A stretch of DNA of 64,000 nt from Excoecaria cochinchinensis (taxonomy: Eukaryota > Streptophyta > Magnoliopsida > Malpighiales > Euphorbiaceae), in NCBI GenBank assembly GCA_947683425.1, contig CANTUQ010000043.1, forward strand, positions 10,425,501 through 10,489,500, in the 5' to 3' direction. Both the position numbers and the translations under genes were made by a program. How positions within the stretch are numbered: the first letter of the stretch is position 1; every line of letters starts with the position of its first letter. Shown here one piece after another: positions 31,860-43,472 of this stretch. The notes under the pieces are model-generated. The model searched no databases. It saw only the letters and a list, made by a program, of their open reading frames with translations, and had not been told where the DNA came from.

Positions 31860-34365
31860 TGTCACACCCCTACCTATCCCATGGAGACTTCTACCCCTGT
31901 GGAGATAGAAGTGTCCCGATAGATAAGAGTGTCACAACACTCATACATACCTATATACGTAAGTTTCACAGCAGATAGCATATAATATGATACTCATAAA
32001 AGAGAAACACAGCGGTACTGAATAGGGTAAATTTATTTCACTTCTATTATATATATATATTCGTAAACAAAAGTTGTACATATTACAAAAGGTTTCATAT
32101 ACAGAGGCCCATAGAACACCATCTCTGAGGGCACACAAAAATATTACATCGATTACACAAAAAGAAAGCCTGTACTAAGACTTCAATCCCTAGTTGTGAT
32201 GGCCTTCCTGATGCAGCACGCCCCAATCGCGCACAACCATAAACCTCCACACCTGCACGGATAAAACACCCGTGCTAAGCGAAATCGCTTAGTGGGGAAC
32301 ACAGAATGCAATACCACCACTCACAGTGGGGTTAACATGTAAAGCATATGTTAATGGCATAATCACAGTTTAATATCACATGAAATAAATTCAAGTATTC
32401 ATCATCATGTACAAAAATCCACGTTCATATACCAAAATAAATTTATGTTAACAGACCATTCTTACTGCAACACACCCGTAAGCACAAAATCACCTGCACG
32501 CTCAAAACTGTGGATAACGAGTACACATAGATACCCAAAGGTATCAGTTTCAAATTATATCACATAGAAGCTCGAAGGCCTCAAAACATTCTTTTCATTT
32601 TTGTTCCAAAATACTTCCACATAGAATCTTGAGTAAGATTCAACAGAAAGATCACGAAGATCCATTCGGGGGACCTGATCAGGGTCCAAATCGTACGCAT
32701 GGCTGCAGCTACACATAACTCTATTAGGCATGCCTAACTATCCACTTATTTGGTTTGCAGGCTAACTTCACACAATTTAAATCTATAATTCATTCTGAAA
32801 TCATCTATTATTCAGAAACACTCTGTATTTTGTCTGAACGAAGCGTTAATTCAATGTTACCGGTTATACAAAAATCATTACTTCCATACTCAAACTTTAC
32901 ATTTAACAAATAAGCATTCATTACAAAAATAGGGTAGGTCACGATGGTAACCAATTTCATTGCCACCGTGACATACCAAAGCCTCAAAACAGAATGCAAA
33001 TCAAAGATAGGTCACGGTGGTAACCAAATTCATTGCCACCGTGACATACTACCACCCAAAACAGAATGTAACCCTGAGGTAGGTCACGGTGGTAACCAAT
33101 TTCATTGTCACCATGACATACCAAAACCCAAAACAGAATGTAACTTTGAGGTAGGTCACGGTGGTAACCAATTTCATTGCCACCGTGACATACCAAAACC
33201 CAAAACAGAATGTAACTCAAATGTAGGTCACGGTGGTAATCAATTCCATTGCCACCGTGACATACCAAACTCCTGGGCAGAATGCAACCCGAACAGGCCT
33301 CACGGTGGTAACCAAATTGGTTGCCACCGTGACCCATGCCCTGTTGCGATAATCCCCAGCAAAACGACCCCAAAATTGCAACCCAAACACAACCCTTCAT
33401 TTTATTTGTTCTTCATCACTTACATCCTAACATACACATCAATTAACCTTCTCAAATCAAACAATTACAAGTTTCAACTTAAAATTCTCAAAACAATATC
33501 TTATTCCCAAAGAATTTCATACAACAAACCCAAACTCTATAATTCATATCTGGAACAATTCACTTCAAATTAACCATATTCACATCCTACATATACAAAT
33601 CCACTCACATAGTTTATCAATTTCACAATAATAATAGTCATCAATATCCATTCAAGACACAAATCATACAAACGTTCCCAAACCTGGTTTCCTGTGCTCC
33701 TAGTCGTGAGCTCCGCTTCCGCTCGCTTTTCCTTTCCCTTTAGACGTTCTAGGAAGCTCCTCTGAACTATAAATCAAACACAACTAAGTTTAATTCTAAC
33801 ATTTAACAAATAACTGAAAATTAACCTAAAGAGAAGGAAAAGAGGAATCTATGCTATCACTAACCCAATACTCACCTTTTAAACTTAGAAGAAACAAACC
33901 CAGCAATTTAATTACCCAGGGAAGAAGAGAAGAGCAGATATGTGCAAGGAAGGAGAAGGAAAGAAGAAGAAAAGGAACAAGAAAGTGAAATTGGCGTGAG
34001 AGAGGGGAAGGCAACGGGAAGAGAAAGAAAACCCAATTGATTACAGCTGTTCTCTCTCTCTCTTAACTTATTAATACATCCTTATCTACCTGCCATGTGT
34101 TATTCTCCCATAGGAAGAAATTCCACATGCATACCCTACTCCCATACTCTTACTTACACACAACTATCCTCACTTACTCACATCCTATTTCCTTATCCTA
34201 TTCACACACACTAGCACACTCCTCTCCTCACATAACACTTACACAAGCACATACACTTAAATAAATCAACATGCATAAAACATCAAAATATGCATACATA
34301 GATACAGACAGGCACATTCAGACTCAGACAGGCTCAGACTACCAAGGCGGTTTTGGGGTGTTACA
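31860..34365 (-). repeat. 5' LTR of the chromovirus (right copy)
   Basis: Same length and order as 24651-27156. It holds the palindrome (32724-32737), double hairpin (32255-32292), 72-bp cassette (about 32935-33334) and donor-like site near 33876. Differences I noted include one base in the first cassette unit (cacgatgg for cacggtgg) and one in the fourth-line spacer. Confidence 0.93.
32935..33334. repeat. 72-bp palindromic cassette, TCACGGTGGTAACC type (copy 2)
   Basis: Counterpart of 25726-26125 with single-base differences. Confidence 0.88.
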
Positions 34366-34370
34366 ATTTT

Positions 34371-34798
34371 AATTCATACCTAGGACTTTAGACCCGTGCT
34401 TAGGCTAATTGTATGGCTTGCTCTGGATTGGGATGTCATGCAATTAGAGTAGCTTACTCTGGATGGGATGCTTGGGTTTAGTTGGGTTGTCCAGAATTTC
34501 ATGTTTATATTGGTTACCAATTTTCAATTACATTTATGAGGATAGAATTTCCTAAGCATTTAAATTCATCCTTGAGTAATTTCTTGATGAACAATTTTAT
34601 ATTTAATCAATAATTTATAATTTTATTTTCTTGCTTAGCATAGAATTTTCCACCAAACAAATTGGGGATATCTCAAATTCATTCAATCTTAGATATTTAA
34701 CGTGACAATCCTTTTTGCCTTGGGTTCGATATTTGCGGGTCTTTAATTATACTCACTATATTACTTGTCGATTCAATACACTTGCTGACCACCGTTCA
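34371..34798 (+). mobile_element. Athila-like LTR, 3' end
   Basis: Continues the LTR after the nested chromovirus (attttaattcatacctagg). Ends ..ttgctgaccaccgttca just before the primer site, a sequence style typical of Athila/Calypso U5 ends. Confidence 0.7.
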
Positions 34799-34803
34799 AG
34801 TTT

Positions 34804-34821
34804 TTGGTGCCGTTGCGGGGG
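34804..34821 (+). other. Athila-type primer binding site
   Basis: agtttttggtgccgttgcgg: a slightly mutated form of the tttttggcgccgttgccggg signature that follows Athila-group LTRs. Confidence 0.75.
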
Positions 34822-36000
34822 AAAAACGGTGTTGTTTGTTTCATATCTTTAGTTGAGTTAGTTTAAGATTTTTATTTTTCTTCGTTTTGATTTAGTGTTT
34901 ATCTTTGCAGGAAAATTTTTAGGCATTTTCAAAATGATGCAAGATAGTGTTCAAGACTATGAGTTGCCCTTTTTACGAGCTGAAATGAAGATTTGATGAG
35001 GAAAATTCAAGAGTTACGACAATTGCGTACACCTTCACCAGTCACCTATTCACCGTCCTTTGAAGATCCTTACTCTCCATGGGAATCACAAGAGTCTAAC
35101 TTTTCCCAAATCAAATGCCTTCTAGACTACATATATTGTAGAGAGAAGCAATTTCATGTGGAAAAGGGGGAGTGGTAGGCTACAATCAACTATCAAGAGG
35201 AGAGGATCAAAACTCAAGTGAATCTATTGAAAAGTTAAGCATTGGGGATCAAAAATTTGGAATCCAAGTTGGAGCTTTTAATTGTCTCTTCGGGTGATAA
35301 AAGAAATGGTGGTGAATTGAGTCATGCACCTGTAAAGATTATAGAGAACGTTGAAATTTTTGAGGATGGGTTGCATAAAAAAAAGAGCTATCATTTTTGA
35401 AAAAAATCTTGTATTTGTTTGGAAACTGATGTTGATTTTTCTGTGCAGGATATTGCACCAAAGGAGCAAGAGTTGTGCGATTCTCAAATGGAAGCACTGG
35501 ATTCAATCCATTTGAAGGATTTATTTAGGCTGGAAGAGCCGGTGGAGTTCATTTATAGTGAACCCAAGGTGCAGTCATACTTCATCGAAGATATGGAATT
35601 TCTCACCTTGGTAGCTTTCGATAATTTTCTCTTACTAATGGGGGAAAATGAGGAATAAAAATCGAAAAGACCATTATTTGGTTCACAAGCTCATCCACCC
35701 GAGAGTAACATGAGTCGAGCTGGGACTCAATAAACCAGAACTTTTTCTTAACCCTTCCTATTTAATTTTTCGTCATTTATCAGTGTTTTTGTGTTTTATG
35801 TTTTAATTTTTAGTTGTTTATTTTTGAATCTTTATCTTAAAAAAGAATTATATATTTATATTTATATAAAATAATATTCTTTAAATTTTTGGTGTGTTAG
35901 AATGTTAAATTGTTGTTGTAATGTTTAATTTGTTGGTTTTTAATTTTTGATTTTAATTGGTTTTGGTTTGTTTTATTGTTATGGAATTTAACAGGGAGAA
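34822..36000 (+). mobile_element. Athila-like internal remnant without recognisable enzymes
   Basis: Contains only short frames: 34993-35178 (RQLRTPSPVTYSPSFEDPYS) and 35419-35658 (LKDLFRLEEPVEFIYSEPKV), separated by stops. The tail (gagtcgagctgggactc near 35710) recalls the region before the 3' part of Athila/Calypso elements. 35660-36000 is AT-rich and gene-free. Either a deleted Athila or a non-autonomous derivative; I do not recognise the peptide fragments. The join to the next element near 36000-36055 is approximate. Confidence 0.5.
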
Positions 36001-36257
36001 TAACGTGGGAATTCAAAAAATGTTTGCAGCAACAATTGTGCAGAAAACATTACATTACTGTTTGATCAACCCAAAGGTACAAAAGATAATTACATATCCA
36101 GAAATGTACTTATACATATGCGGAAGCTATTATAAAATTAACATAAGAGAGTTCTATACAAAAAGAATCATCAATATACAAAATTAAGCCCTACACTAAA
36201 CCCAGCTGTGTTGGCTTTGCTGCAACGACTCTCCCAAGGCAAACTCCTTCCGCACCT

Positions 36258-36296
36258 GCATGGGTAAACACACCGTGCTAAGCGATAAACGCTTAG
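36258..36296 (-). promoter_or_regulatory. Double hairpin (minus strand)
   Basis: Reverse complement: ctaagcgtttatcgcttag, then gcacggtg..acccatgc. It is preceded by the ccatt-gtg-aatgg hairpin. Confidence 0.7.
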
Positions 36297-36983
36297 TGGG
36301 GAAGCACACAAATCAAATGGACGGCCATTCACAATGGTCATCAAGCAAACACATACAGATGGCATAGTCAAAAATACGCATTACATAAGAGTATGAACAT
36401 ATGAACATGTAAAGTCATACATTTGATATAACCTAACTGTCTTCATAATATCACATTAATAAACATATTCGGATAAAACATGCTCATAAGTATCAAAACA
36501 ATTCCAAACAGTAAAGCACCTGCTGACTCAAGGTAGTGGATAATGAGTGAACGGACAGTACTTTACGGGTATGAGCCGATTACAGACAGTACCTTACGGG
36601 TACGAATCGAAAACCAATTTACTTTATCATTTGCAAAACGTTTTATTGAGGGACCTTAAACAAGATCCAAACACATTAGAGGGTTTGCGAGGAACCAAAC
36701 GGGACCTGATCGGGGTCCAAACTGAACTGAGGCTGCAGCTATAAGACTCTATTAGGCATGCCTAACTATCCACTTAATTGACTCGCAGGCTAAAATACAC
36801 AGTTAACGTCCATAGTTCAATTATAACAAGCAAAGAACTTACATACCTTGAATAATCAATACATGCAAATATCATCCATCTTATTAGTTTACAACTCATA
36901 TTAAGAGACAATGTGTGCAAAAATCCGTAATTTAACAACCCTGAATCATGTGAAACAATTAAGATTTTATTGCAAAAACAGGG

Positions 36984-37312
36984 TAGGTCACGGTGGTAAT
37001 CAAATTGGTTGCCACCGTGACATACCAAGGATCTCGGCAGAATGCAAGTCTGAGGTACCTCACGGTGGTAACCCATCTGGTTGTCACCGTGACATACCCA
37101 GACCCCAAAACAGAATGCACTTTTGGGGTACCTCACGGTGGTAACTCATCTGGTTGCCACCGTGACATACCCACTGCCCAAGTCAGAAGCAAAAGTCTTG
37201 ACACCTCATGGTGGTAACCAGGTTGGTTGCCACCGTGACATATCCAAACTCACGGCAGAATGCATCTGGAACGTGCCTCACGGTGGTAATCAGATTGGTT
37301 GCCACCGTAACC
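36984..37312. repeat. Palindromic cassette, TCACGGTGGTAACC type, diverged
   Basis: Five units of tcacggtggtaa..ttgccaccgtgac with spacers that share cagaatgca. It is the same cassette type as in the chromovirus LTRs although the flanking LTR sequences differ much more. Confidence 0.82.
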
Positions 37313-38405
37313 CATGCCTAGATGCGATACCCAAGAGCAATTTTCCAGATCATTCAAGCCCAAAATCCCAAAATTCTCACTTCAACCAAAATATCCTCAC
37401 TCCAATAATAATATTAAACCAATCAAACATCAATAAATCATGCCATAAACAAATCCTACTCATGAATTCAAAGAACAACATCAATTTACATAATCAATCT
37501 CATCACTATTCATACCACAACTCCATAATCTCACATTTGGTTCAATAACTCACAAGCAAGGTTTCATGAACAATAGAAATCAAAACTCATAACATAATAA
37601 CCAATAAAAACATCAAGAACATCAAAAATTTCCAGAATTTCATCCAAATTATAAATTGACAACAATGCATAAAACACAAATTCCCAAACCTTAAAATCCT
37701 TAGCTCCAAATTAATGAGCTCCACTAGATCCAACCTTCTCTTTGCCCTTTGGCTCACAAGGAGGCTCAACTAAACATCATACCACAAAAACACACAAACA
37801 CAAAACTCTAACTTAGATCCAAACCCAGAAAATTTGAAGAAGAAAGATGAAGAAGAGGAAGAAGGAGATGGAAAATGCAGAAAACTTACTAATTAAATGC
37901 AAGGTGTGATCGATTCCCACTACCAAGAGCTTGAATCCAAGCTAGGGCAACTAGAGAGTGAAGAAGAGGAAGAAGAGCAGCAGAGGGAGGAGAGGAATGG
38001 GAAAAGGGATAGGAAAATCTGATTTCCTATTTTCCTTTCCTCCTTTTACTTACCCTCACCCAAACCCTAGACACATGGCATCTCTCTAGTGGTGGAAATC
38101 AACCACTGACACACTACAACCATACATCATGGACACACAAAGAACACCCTACTAAAACACACCCTACTATGGTATGAGCAACCACACACAAACACAGCCC
38201 CAAGAACAAACTCTACAAACATATGAGTAAGCACACCAAAGTGCAACCCAACTAATTCACACCCTAACACCACACATGCACCCACATGCTAACAAAACTC
38301 TTAAAACATACATTTTTACCCAAACTGCCCTTAATACATGTCAAAACTCACACAATGCACATGCACAAACAGGGCTCAACTACTGGGGGCAAACGGGGTG
38401 TGATA

Positions 38406-39550
38406 ACTCTCCCCCACTAACAAGAATTTCGTCCTCGAAATTCTCACCTGATCTGAACAAGTGCGGGTACTGAACTCTCATCGACTCTTTTGGCTCCCAA
38501 GTTGCTTCCTCAACCCCATGGTGACTCCATAACACTTTAACTAGCGGAATCTGCTTACTTCTCAGCTGTCTCACTTCTCGAGCTAGAATAGCTCTTGGTT
38601 TTTCATCATACGAAAAATCAGGCTGAACTTGCACCTCTTGCACTGACAAAACATGCGACGGATCCGATCGGTATCGATGAAACATCAAAACGTGAAACAC
38701 GTTATGCAACTTCGATAACTCCATTGGCAAAGCTAATTTATAGGCCACCAGACCAACTCTGGCCAAAACCTCATACGGACCAATGAAGCGAGGACTAAGT
38801 TTCCCTTTCTTTCCAAACCGAAGCACCTTTCGCCAAGGTGACACTTTAAGGAAGACTTTGTCCCCAACTTCAAACCTCACATCTTTTCTCTTCAGATTGG
38901 CATAAAACTTTTGTTGATCCTTAGCTGCTCTCAAATTCCGCTGCACAACTCTGATCTTTTCTTCTGTATCCCTAACCAACTCTTGTCCAATCACCGATCG
39001 CTCAGATAGCTCGGTCCAACAAATCGGAGTCCTACACTGTCGACAATATAAAGCCTCATACGGTGCCATACCGATGCTCGACTGATAACTGTTATTGTAG
39101 GCAAACTCCATAAGCGACACATATCTGTCCCAACTACCCGAAAAATCCAAGGCACAAGCTCTCAGCAAATCCTCCAAAATCTATATAACTCGCTCGGACT
39201 GACCATCTGTCTGAGGATGGAATGCTGTACTGAAATTCAACTTGGTACCCAAAGCTCTCTGTAACTCTTTCTAAAACTTAGATGTGAACCTTGGGTCCCG
39301 ATCTGAAACTATGGACAACGGCACTCCATGCAACCAAACTATCTCATCCACATAGATACTGGCCAACCTGTCTATCGAATAATCCACTCTCATCGGCAAG
39401 AAGTGAGCTGACTTCGTAAGCCGATCCACTATCACCCATACTGAGTCATGCTTCTTCTGAGTCAAAAGCAACCCGGAAACAAAATCCATGGCGATGTCAT
39501 CCCACTTCCACTCGGGAACGGATAGAGGCGTGAGCAATCCCGAGGGAACT
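38406..39550 (-). pseudogene. Gypsy pol C-terminal part: integrase core, tail, chromodomain
   Basis: Minus-strand translation gives the DDE core (MDFVSGLLLTQKKHDSVWVIVDRLTKSAHF-like, VSDRDPRFTSKF, then a stop where W/K is expected), MEDLLRACALDFSGSWDRYVSLMEFAYNNSY, the GPY/F-type tail and the chromodomain (VKVLWSHHGVEEATWEPKE). Stops lie near 39183 and 39273. The hairpin gaatttcgtcctcgaaattc (38424-38443) and polypurine tract stand before the LTR at 38405. The gene continues at 46004 after the insertion of a gag-only element. Confidence 0.92.
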
Positions 39551-40750
39551 TGTAGCAACCCAAATAGGGCCTGGTCAGAATTTGCACGGTAAGTCGGTTA
39601 TTTGAGGGTATTTTTGTAATTCGAGTAAGAGAAAAATTGGATAATAAGGATTTATGTGTTAAAAGAATTAATTAATTAAGTAAATAGTTAAGTGAAGGGA
39701 ATAATAGTGTGTGCTCATGGCGTATGGTTATAGTGTGTAGGTGGTTTAAGGGCTGTTATTGTGTGGGTTGTGGTGCATGGTGCATTGAAGATATTTATGT
39801 AAAAAGGCTTGTGTGTGTTTAGTGTATGGTGCCAAGAGTGGTTATGTTAAGATGGATTGATGGATTCTATAGGATTGTGACAAGTGGCTTGGAGGTTGGT
39901 GAGCATTTAATGAAAAGTAAGAGAGAGGGAAGGGAAGTGCAGAAATTTGACTAGCTTCCTATGGAAGCTACCTCATTTCTCTCTTCTCTCCTTCATTTTC
40001 CGTTCTCCCCTCTCTCTTGCTTCCATTTTTCTGCTTCCATCTCTTTTCTCTTGAGTTTTCTTGGAATTTTGAGCTAAGGTCTTGAAGGATTGTAAGAGGT
40101 AAGTATTTGGATTTCTTGAGTTCTAATCTTGGGTTCTTCTTCTCTTACATTCATTTCTGGTTTTGATTGTGGTTTTGGGTCTGATTTGAGTGTGTTGTGG
40201 CTGGGTTTTGTGCAAGCATCGGAAGAGAGAAGGAAGAGCAAGGGCAAGGATAAAGTGGTTTCATGAGGGGCACGGTTTGAAGCTTCATTTTCAGGTATGG
40301 GAGCTGTGTTCTTGAGTGTTTATTTGGGAATGGGTTTAGAATGCATGCAAGTGATTGGGAGTTATGTGGTGGATTTTGTGTTTTTCCCCTAATTTCCTCC
40401 TTGGATCGACTCTATGTTGTGATTGCATGACTTTTGCCATATTGGGTGTTTTATGAATGCATGTTTCAATTGAGTAGTGATTTATAGTGAAGTGATAGTG
40501 ATGTAGTGAAATTAGTATGTGTGTTTTTGGAACTTGATCATGCCATGTTAATGGATTTTGAGTTGGGATGTGAGTGAATCTATGATGAATTGATGATGGA
40601 TTATTATTCAAAATGTGTTTATGTGGTTTTGGCAATGTTGTGGTGATGTGCCGGAGGCTTGAGGTAAGTGCTTGTGCATGTTGTTTGTTTGTATGAAGAA
40701 TTGTGTGTGAGTAGTGAAGGAAAAGTGCAAAAATGGGCGAATCTGGGTTC

Positions 40751-41070
40751 TGTCGCGATCACGACAAGTGCCGCGATCGTGACAGAAGGCAGACTTGGCC
40801 CCTTTTTCTTGAAGAGCCCTCTGTTGCGATCGCGAAGTCTACCGCGAGCGCGATAGAGAGCTCGGTAGCAGAACCCTCCGCGTGAGCATGCTGTCTAGCG
40901 GACGAGCGAGGAGGAAGGAACTTGTCACTGTCGCGATCGCGACAGAGCTCGGCTCCGTGGATTTCTGCCGCGAGTGCTTCGTCGTGAGTAGGCCCCCTGG
41001 CGCTACCTCGCGAGGAAGTACCCCGTGCTCTGTCGTGAGCGCGACACTTGTCGTGATCGCGACAGAGGCC
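40751..41070. repeat. Palindromic cassette, TCGCGATCGCGA type
   Basis: Repeated tgtcgcgatcgcgacaga-like palindromes with spacers, strongly CpG-rich. Frames open across it on both strands (40759-41121) reflect composition. Confidence 0.85.
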
Positions 41071-41682
41071 CTTCCTGGTTGCCCTGTTTTCTAAATATGT
41101 TTCTTTTATTCCACTTTGCACGGTTTCTCACTATTGCATGAGTTGAGTTGTGCTTATGACTTGTGATAGCAATGTAATAGTGTCTTAGTTATGATTTTAT
41201 TCATGATTTGAACCTTGTTGTTGATTGTGTTATGTTGTATGAGTTAACATGTTGTCGAGCCTGAAGTGTCAAGGTATAGGATAATTAAGCGTGCTTAAGA
41301 AGGGTTAGTGTACAGCTGTTCGGTCCGCCCCGTTGGGTGAAGCGGTCGACCTCCGAGATTGTCATCTTCCATGTAGTGATAAAATATTTTGAGACTCCGG
41401 TCTCCCGCGCTACCTTCGGGTATTAAAGTGTTTTTGAGGCTTCGGTCTCCTGTGCCGTGTTCCCGTATCCTCCACCATTAATTTCAGGCTTTTGTGTGAA
41501 CTGTCTGGTATCGATTTAGTGAAGTGTTCTGATTATTGTGTGACTCTGAATAGTGTAATGGTTTAGTGTTTTGTATTATTTATCCTGAATATACTTATAT
41601 CTCTGTACTCTGATTCATAATGAATTATGTATGTTAGTGCATGTTTTCTTGTATAGTGTTCTGTTGTGTTTGTTCCTCCCCA

Positions 41683-41720
41683 CTAAGCGTTATCGCTTAG
41701 CACGGGCTTTTATCCCGTGC
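41683..41720 (+). promoter_or_regulatory. Double hairpin
   Basis: ctaagcgttatcgcttag, then gcacggg..cccgtgc, ending cccgtgcag/gta. Confidence 0.8.
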
Positions 41721-42068
41721 AGGTAGCGTGAAGGATTTTTGGGAGCTGCTCGTGTCGCGTATCTCCAGGCAGGCCACATAAGAGTCGAGTTATTTATTTT
41801 GTCTCCTCCTATAATTCTTTTTATATTTGTATTTTTGTAAAGGATTTTAAGTTGTAATCTTTTGGGATATTGTACATAGTTTTGTATTTTGTTTTTATTT
41901 TATTGAAGTATATTTTTTATGATTTTTATTATTTTTGGTTATTGAATGCTTCCGCTTAGCGTATGTATGCTTTCGCTGTATGTTCCGTCGCGTCGTGAGT
42001 GAGCATCATGTAGCACGCCAGCCGGTGCCCTTCCAACGGGGGGGCGGCGGTGGGGGTGTTACAGGTTG

Positions 42069-42080
42069 TGGTATCAGAGC
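42069..42080 (+). other. Primer binding site of gag-only element 1
   Basis: tggtatcagagc, initiator-Met type, five bases after the LTR end. Confidence 0.9.
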
Positions 42081-42193
42081 GCCGGTTTAGGCGGTTCTGG
42101 TTGTTTTTGTTTATTGTATGTCGAGTCTTTGCATGCGAGTTGGTTTTGTGTCATGGCCTAATGCAGATGTGTCTTGTCTTGTGTAGTGTCTAG

Positions 42194-43379
42194 ATGGAGT
42201 CTGATCCAAGTGAGCATGTGGGTGAGACGGTTGGTAGTGCAAGTGTAGTGAGAGGTGAGCAACCTGCTCCGCAACATCAATGAGAAGAGATTCCTGGTGT
42301 GGGTGTTGGTCAAGAGAATCCGGTCTTATTGCAAGGTTTGCTTCAGTTGGTAGAGAGGCTGACTGCTCCTAAGACTTCGACTGAGTTATTAAGAAAAAGA
42401 GGAGCAGAAGATTTTCATGGGACTGCTTTGGATCAATCTGATGTGGCCGAGTTTTGGCTTAAGAGGGTAGGTCGGATTTTACAAGAGATTAGATGTCCTG
42501 CAGAATAGAGGGTGCTTTGTGCAGTGTCGTTGCTTCAAGGGTCAGCGTACGATTGGGATGCGAAATCCTCAGCGAGCAGCCGAGTTGACTTGGGATTTCT
42601 TTAAGCAAGAATTTGAGCAGAAATATGTGACGAAGGCATATCAGGAAGCTAAGTGGAGAGAGTTTATCAGTCTGAAGTAGCGAGGTATGACCGTGAGTGA
42701 GTATGATAAGGAATTCAGCTGGTTGAGTAAGTATGTGCCTGAGGCTTTGTTGACGGATGAGTTTAGAAGTAGGCATTTCCTTAAAGGACTGCATGAGGTG
42801 TTCAGAGGTCCTTTGTCGGCATTGTCAGTTTTGCAACCCGTGGGGTATTATCAGCTTGTGATAGCGGCAATGAAGTTAGAAGAATCAGAGGTGATCAAGC
42901 AGAGGATAGAGAGCAAGAGAAAAGCACCGAGTGATGGGATTGGAAGTGGCAAGAAGTCGAGAGGAGTTCCGAGTGGCCAAGGTGGGAAGAGTTCGGTTCC
43001 GGTACGTTCGGAAGTAGGGAGTGCAGCGCCACCCTCTAGCAAGGGAAGTGTGATCCCGGAGTGTGAGCATTATTATAAGCGCCACTGGGGTGAGTGCAGA
43101 AGGATCTCTGGAGCGTGCTTCAGAAGTGGAAGTCAAGAGCATATGGTGGCAAATTGTCCGGATCGAAGAGAGCTTCAGGATAGACCTGAGAGTAGAGCCA
43201 GTGGTCAGAGAGCGAGAGGGAATCAGAGTGGAAGAGGCAGTGGACGTCCTTCGCAAGCGCCATCAGAGATAGTGCAGAAATCGCCAACCGAAGAAGTGCC
43301 CGCGCATCCGAGAGTTTATGCGATGCAACTTGGGGATATAGCAGATCGAGCGGGACCTTCTGGTAAGTTATGTTATTAG
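42194..43379 (+). pseudogene. Gag, decayed
   Basis: Starts ATGGAGTCTGATCC. Recognisable Gag blocks: LLQGLLQLVERLTAPK, GAEDFHGTALDQSDVAEFWLKRVGRIL, then (after a TAG near 42506 and a frameshift) MTVSEYDKEFSWLSKYVPEALLTDEF and QPVGYYQL. Zinc region reads CEHYYKRHWGEC and CFRSGSQEHMVANC, each with one Cys lost. A TGA near 42282 and a TAG near 42679 are further lesions. The tail PRVYAMQLGDIADRAGPSGKLCY ends the frame where pol would begin in an autonomous element. Confidence 0.88.
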
Positions 43380-43435
43380 CTTTCGGTTAAGTTTCGGTTT
43401 GAGTTTTGGGTTGTTGGATTTAAGTGTTTAGCGGG

Positions 43436-43472
43436 GAAATTTCGATGATGAAATTTCTTAAGGTGGAGTGAT
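43436..43472 (+). promoter_or_regulatory. Pre-PPT hairpin and polypurine tract
   Basis: gaaatttc..gaaatttc (43436-43457) forms an 8-bp stem; aaggtggagtgat then abuts the 3' LTR. This stem differs in sequence from the gaatttcg..cgaaattc type but keeps pairing. Confidence 0.75.

Larger units (their letters stand above)
24651..34365 (-). mobile_element. Near-intact autonomous Tekay-type chromovirus
   Basis: 9715 bp with two 2506-bp LTRs (24651-27156 and 31860-34365) that differ at only about ten positions by eye, target duplication atttt on both sides (24646-24650, 34366-34370), initiator-Met primer site, polypurine tract and a single 1533-codon Gag-Pol frame. It sits inside the Athila-like LTR. 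Young and structurally complete; two substitutions in key protein residues (see the coding entry) may make it inactive. It is the most plausible type of helper for the gag-only elements nearby. Confidence 0.95.
36001..38405 (-). mobile_element. 3' LTR of the second minus-strand gypsy, 3' end truncated
   Basis: Minus strand, starts at 38405 with tatcacaccccgtttgcccc (TG changed to TA) beside a polypurine tract. It contains gtaagt near 37889, cassette (36984-37312), palindrome (36752-36765), gtacc/ggtac hairpins near 36560-36605, and the double hairpin (36258-36296). The sequence still aligns with 53640-53760 of the solo LTR near 36055-36150 but lacks the LTR terminus. Short ORFs within are non-coding by appearance. 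Confidence 0.82.
39551..42063 (+). repeat. 5' LTR of gag-only element 1
   Basis: AACCC-type 5' half, gag/gtaagt near 40099, cassette (40751-41070), palindrome ttaagcgtgcttaa (41285-41298), TTCG mini-hairpins, double hairpin (41683-41720), terminus ggggtgttaca. Confidence 0.92.

Noticed and set aside
34993..35658. Possible host gene fragments between the Athila primer site and 36000
   Set aside because: Short frames broken by stops within a retroelement interior; no intron-exon pattern or recognisable domain.
40759..41121. Arg/Ala-rich ORFs over the CGCGATCG cassettes (also 44655-45086, 47910-48470, 54541-55005)
   Set aside because: Open because of GC-rich repeats; present on both strands and disrupted between LTR partners.
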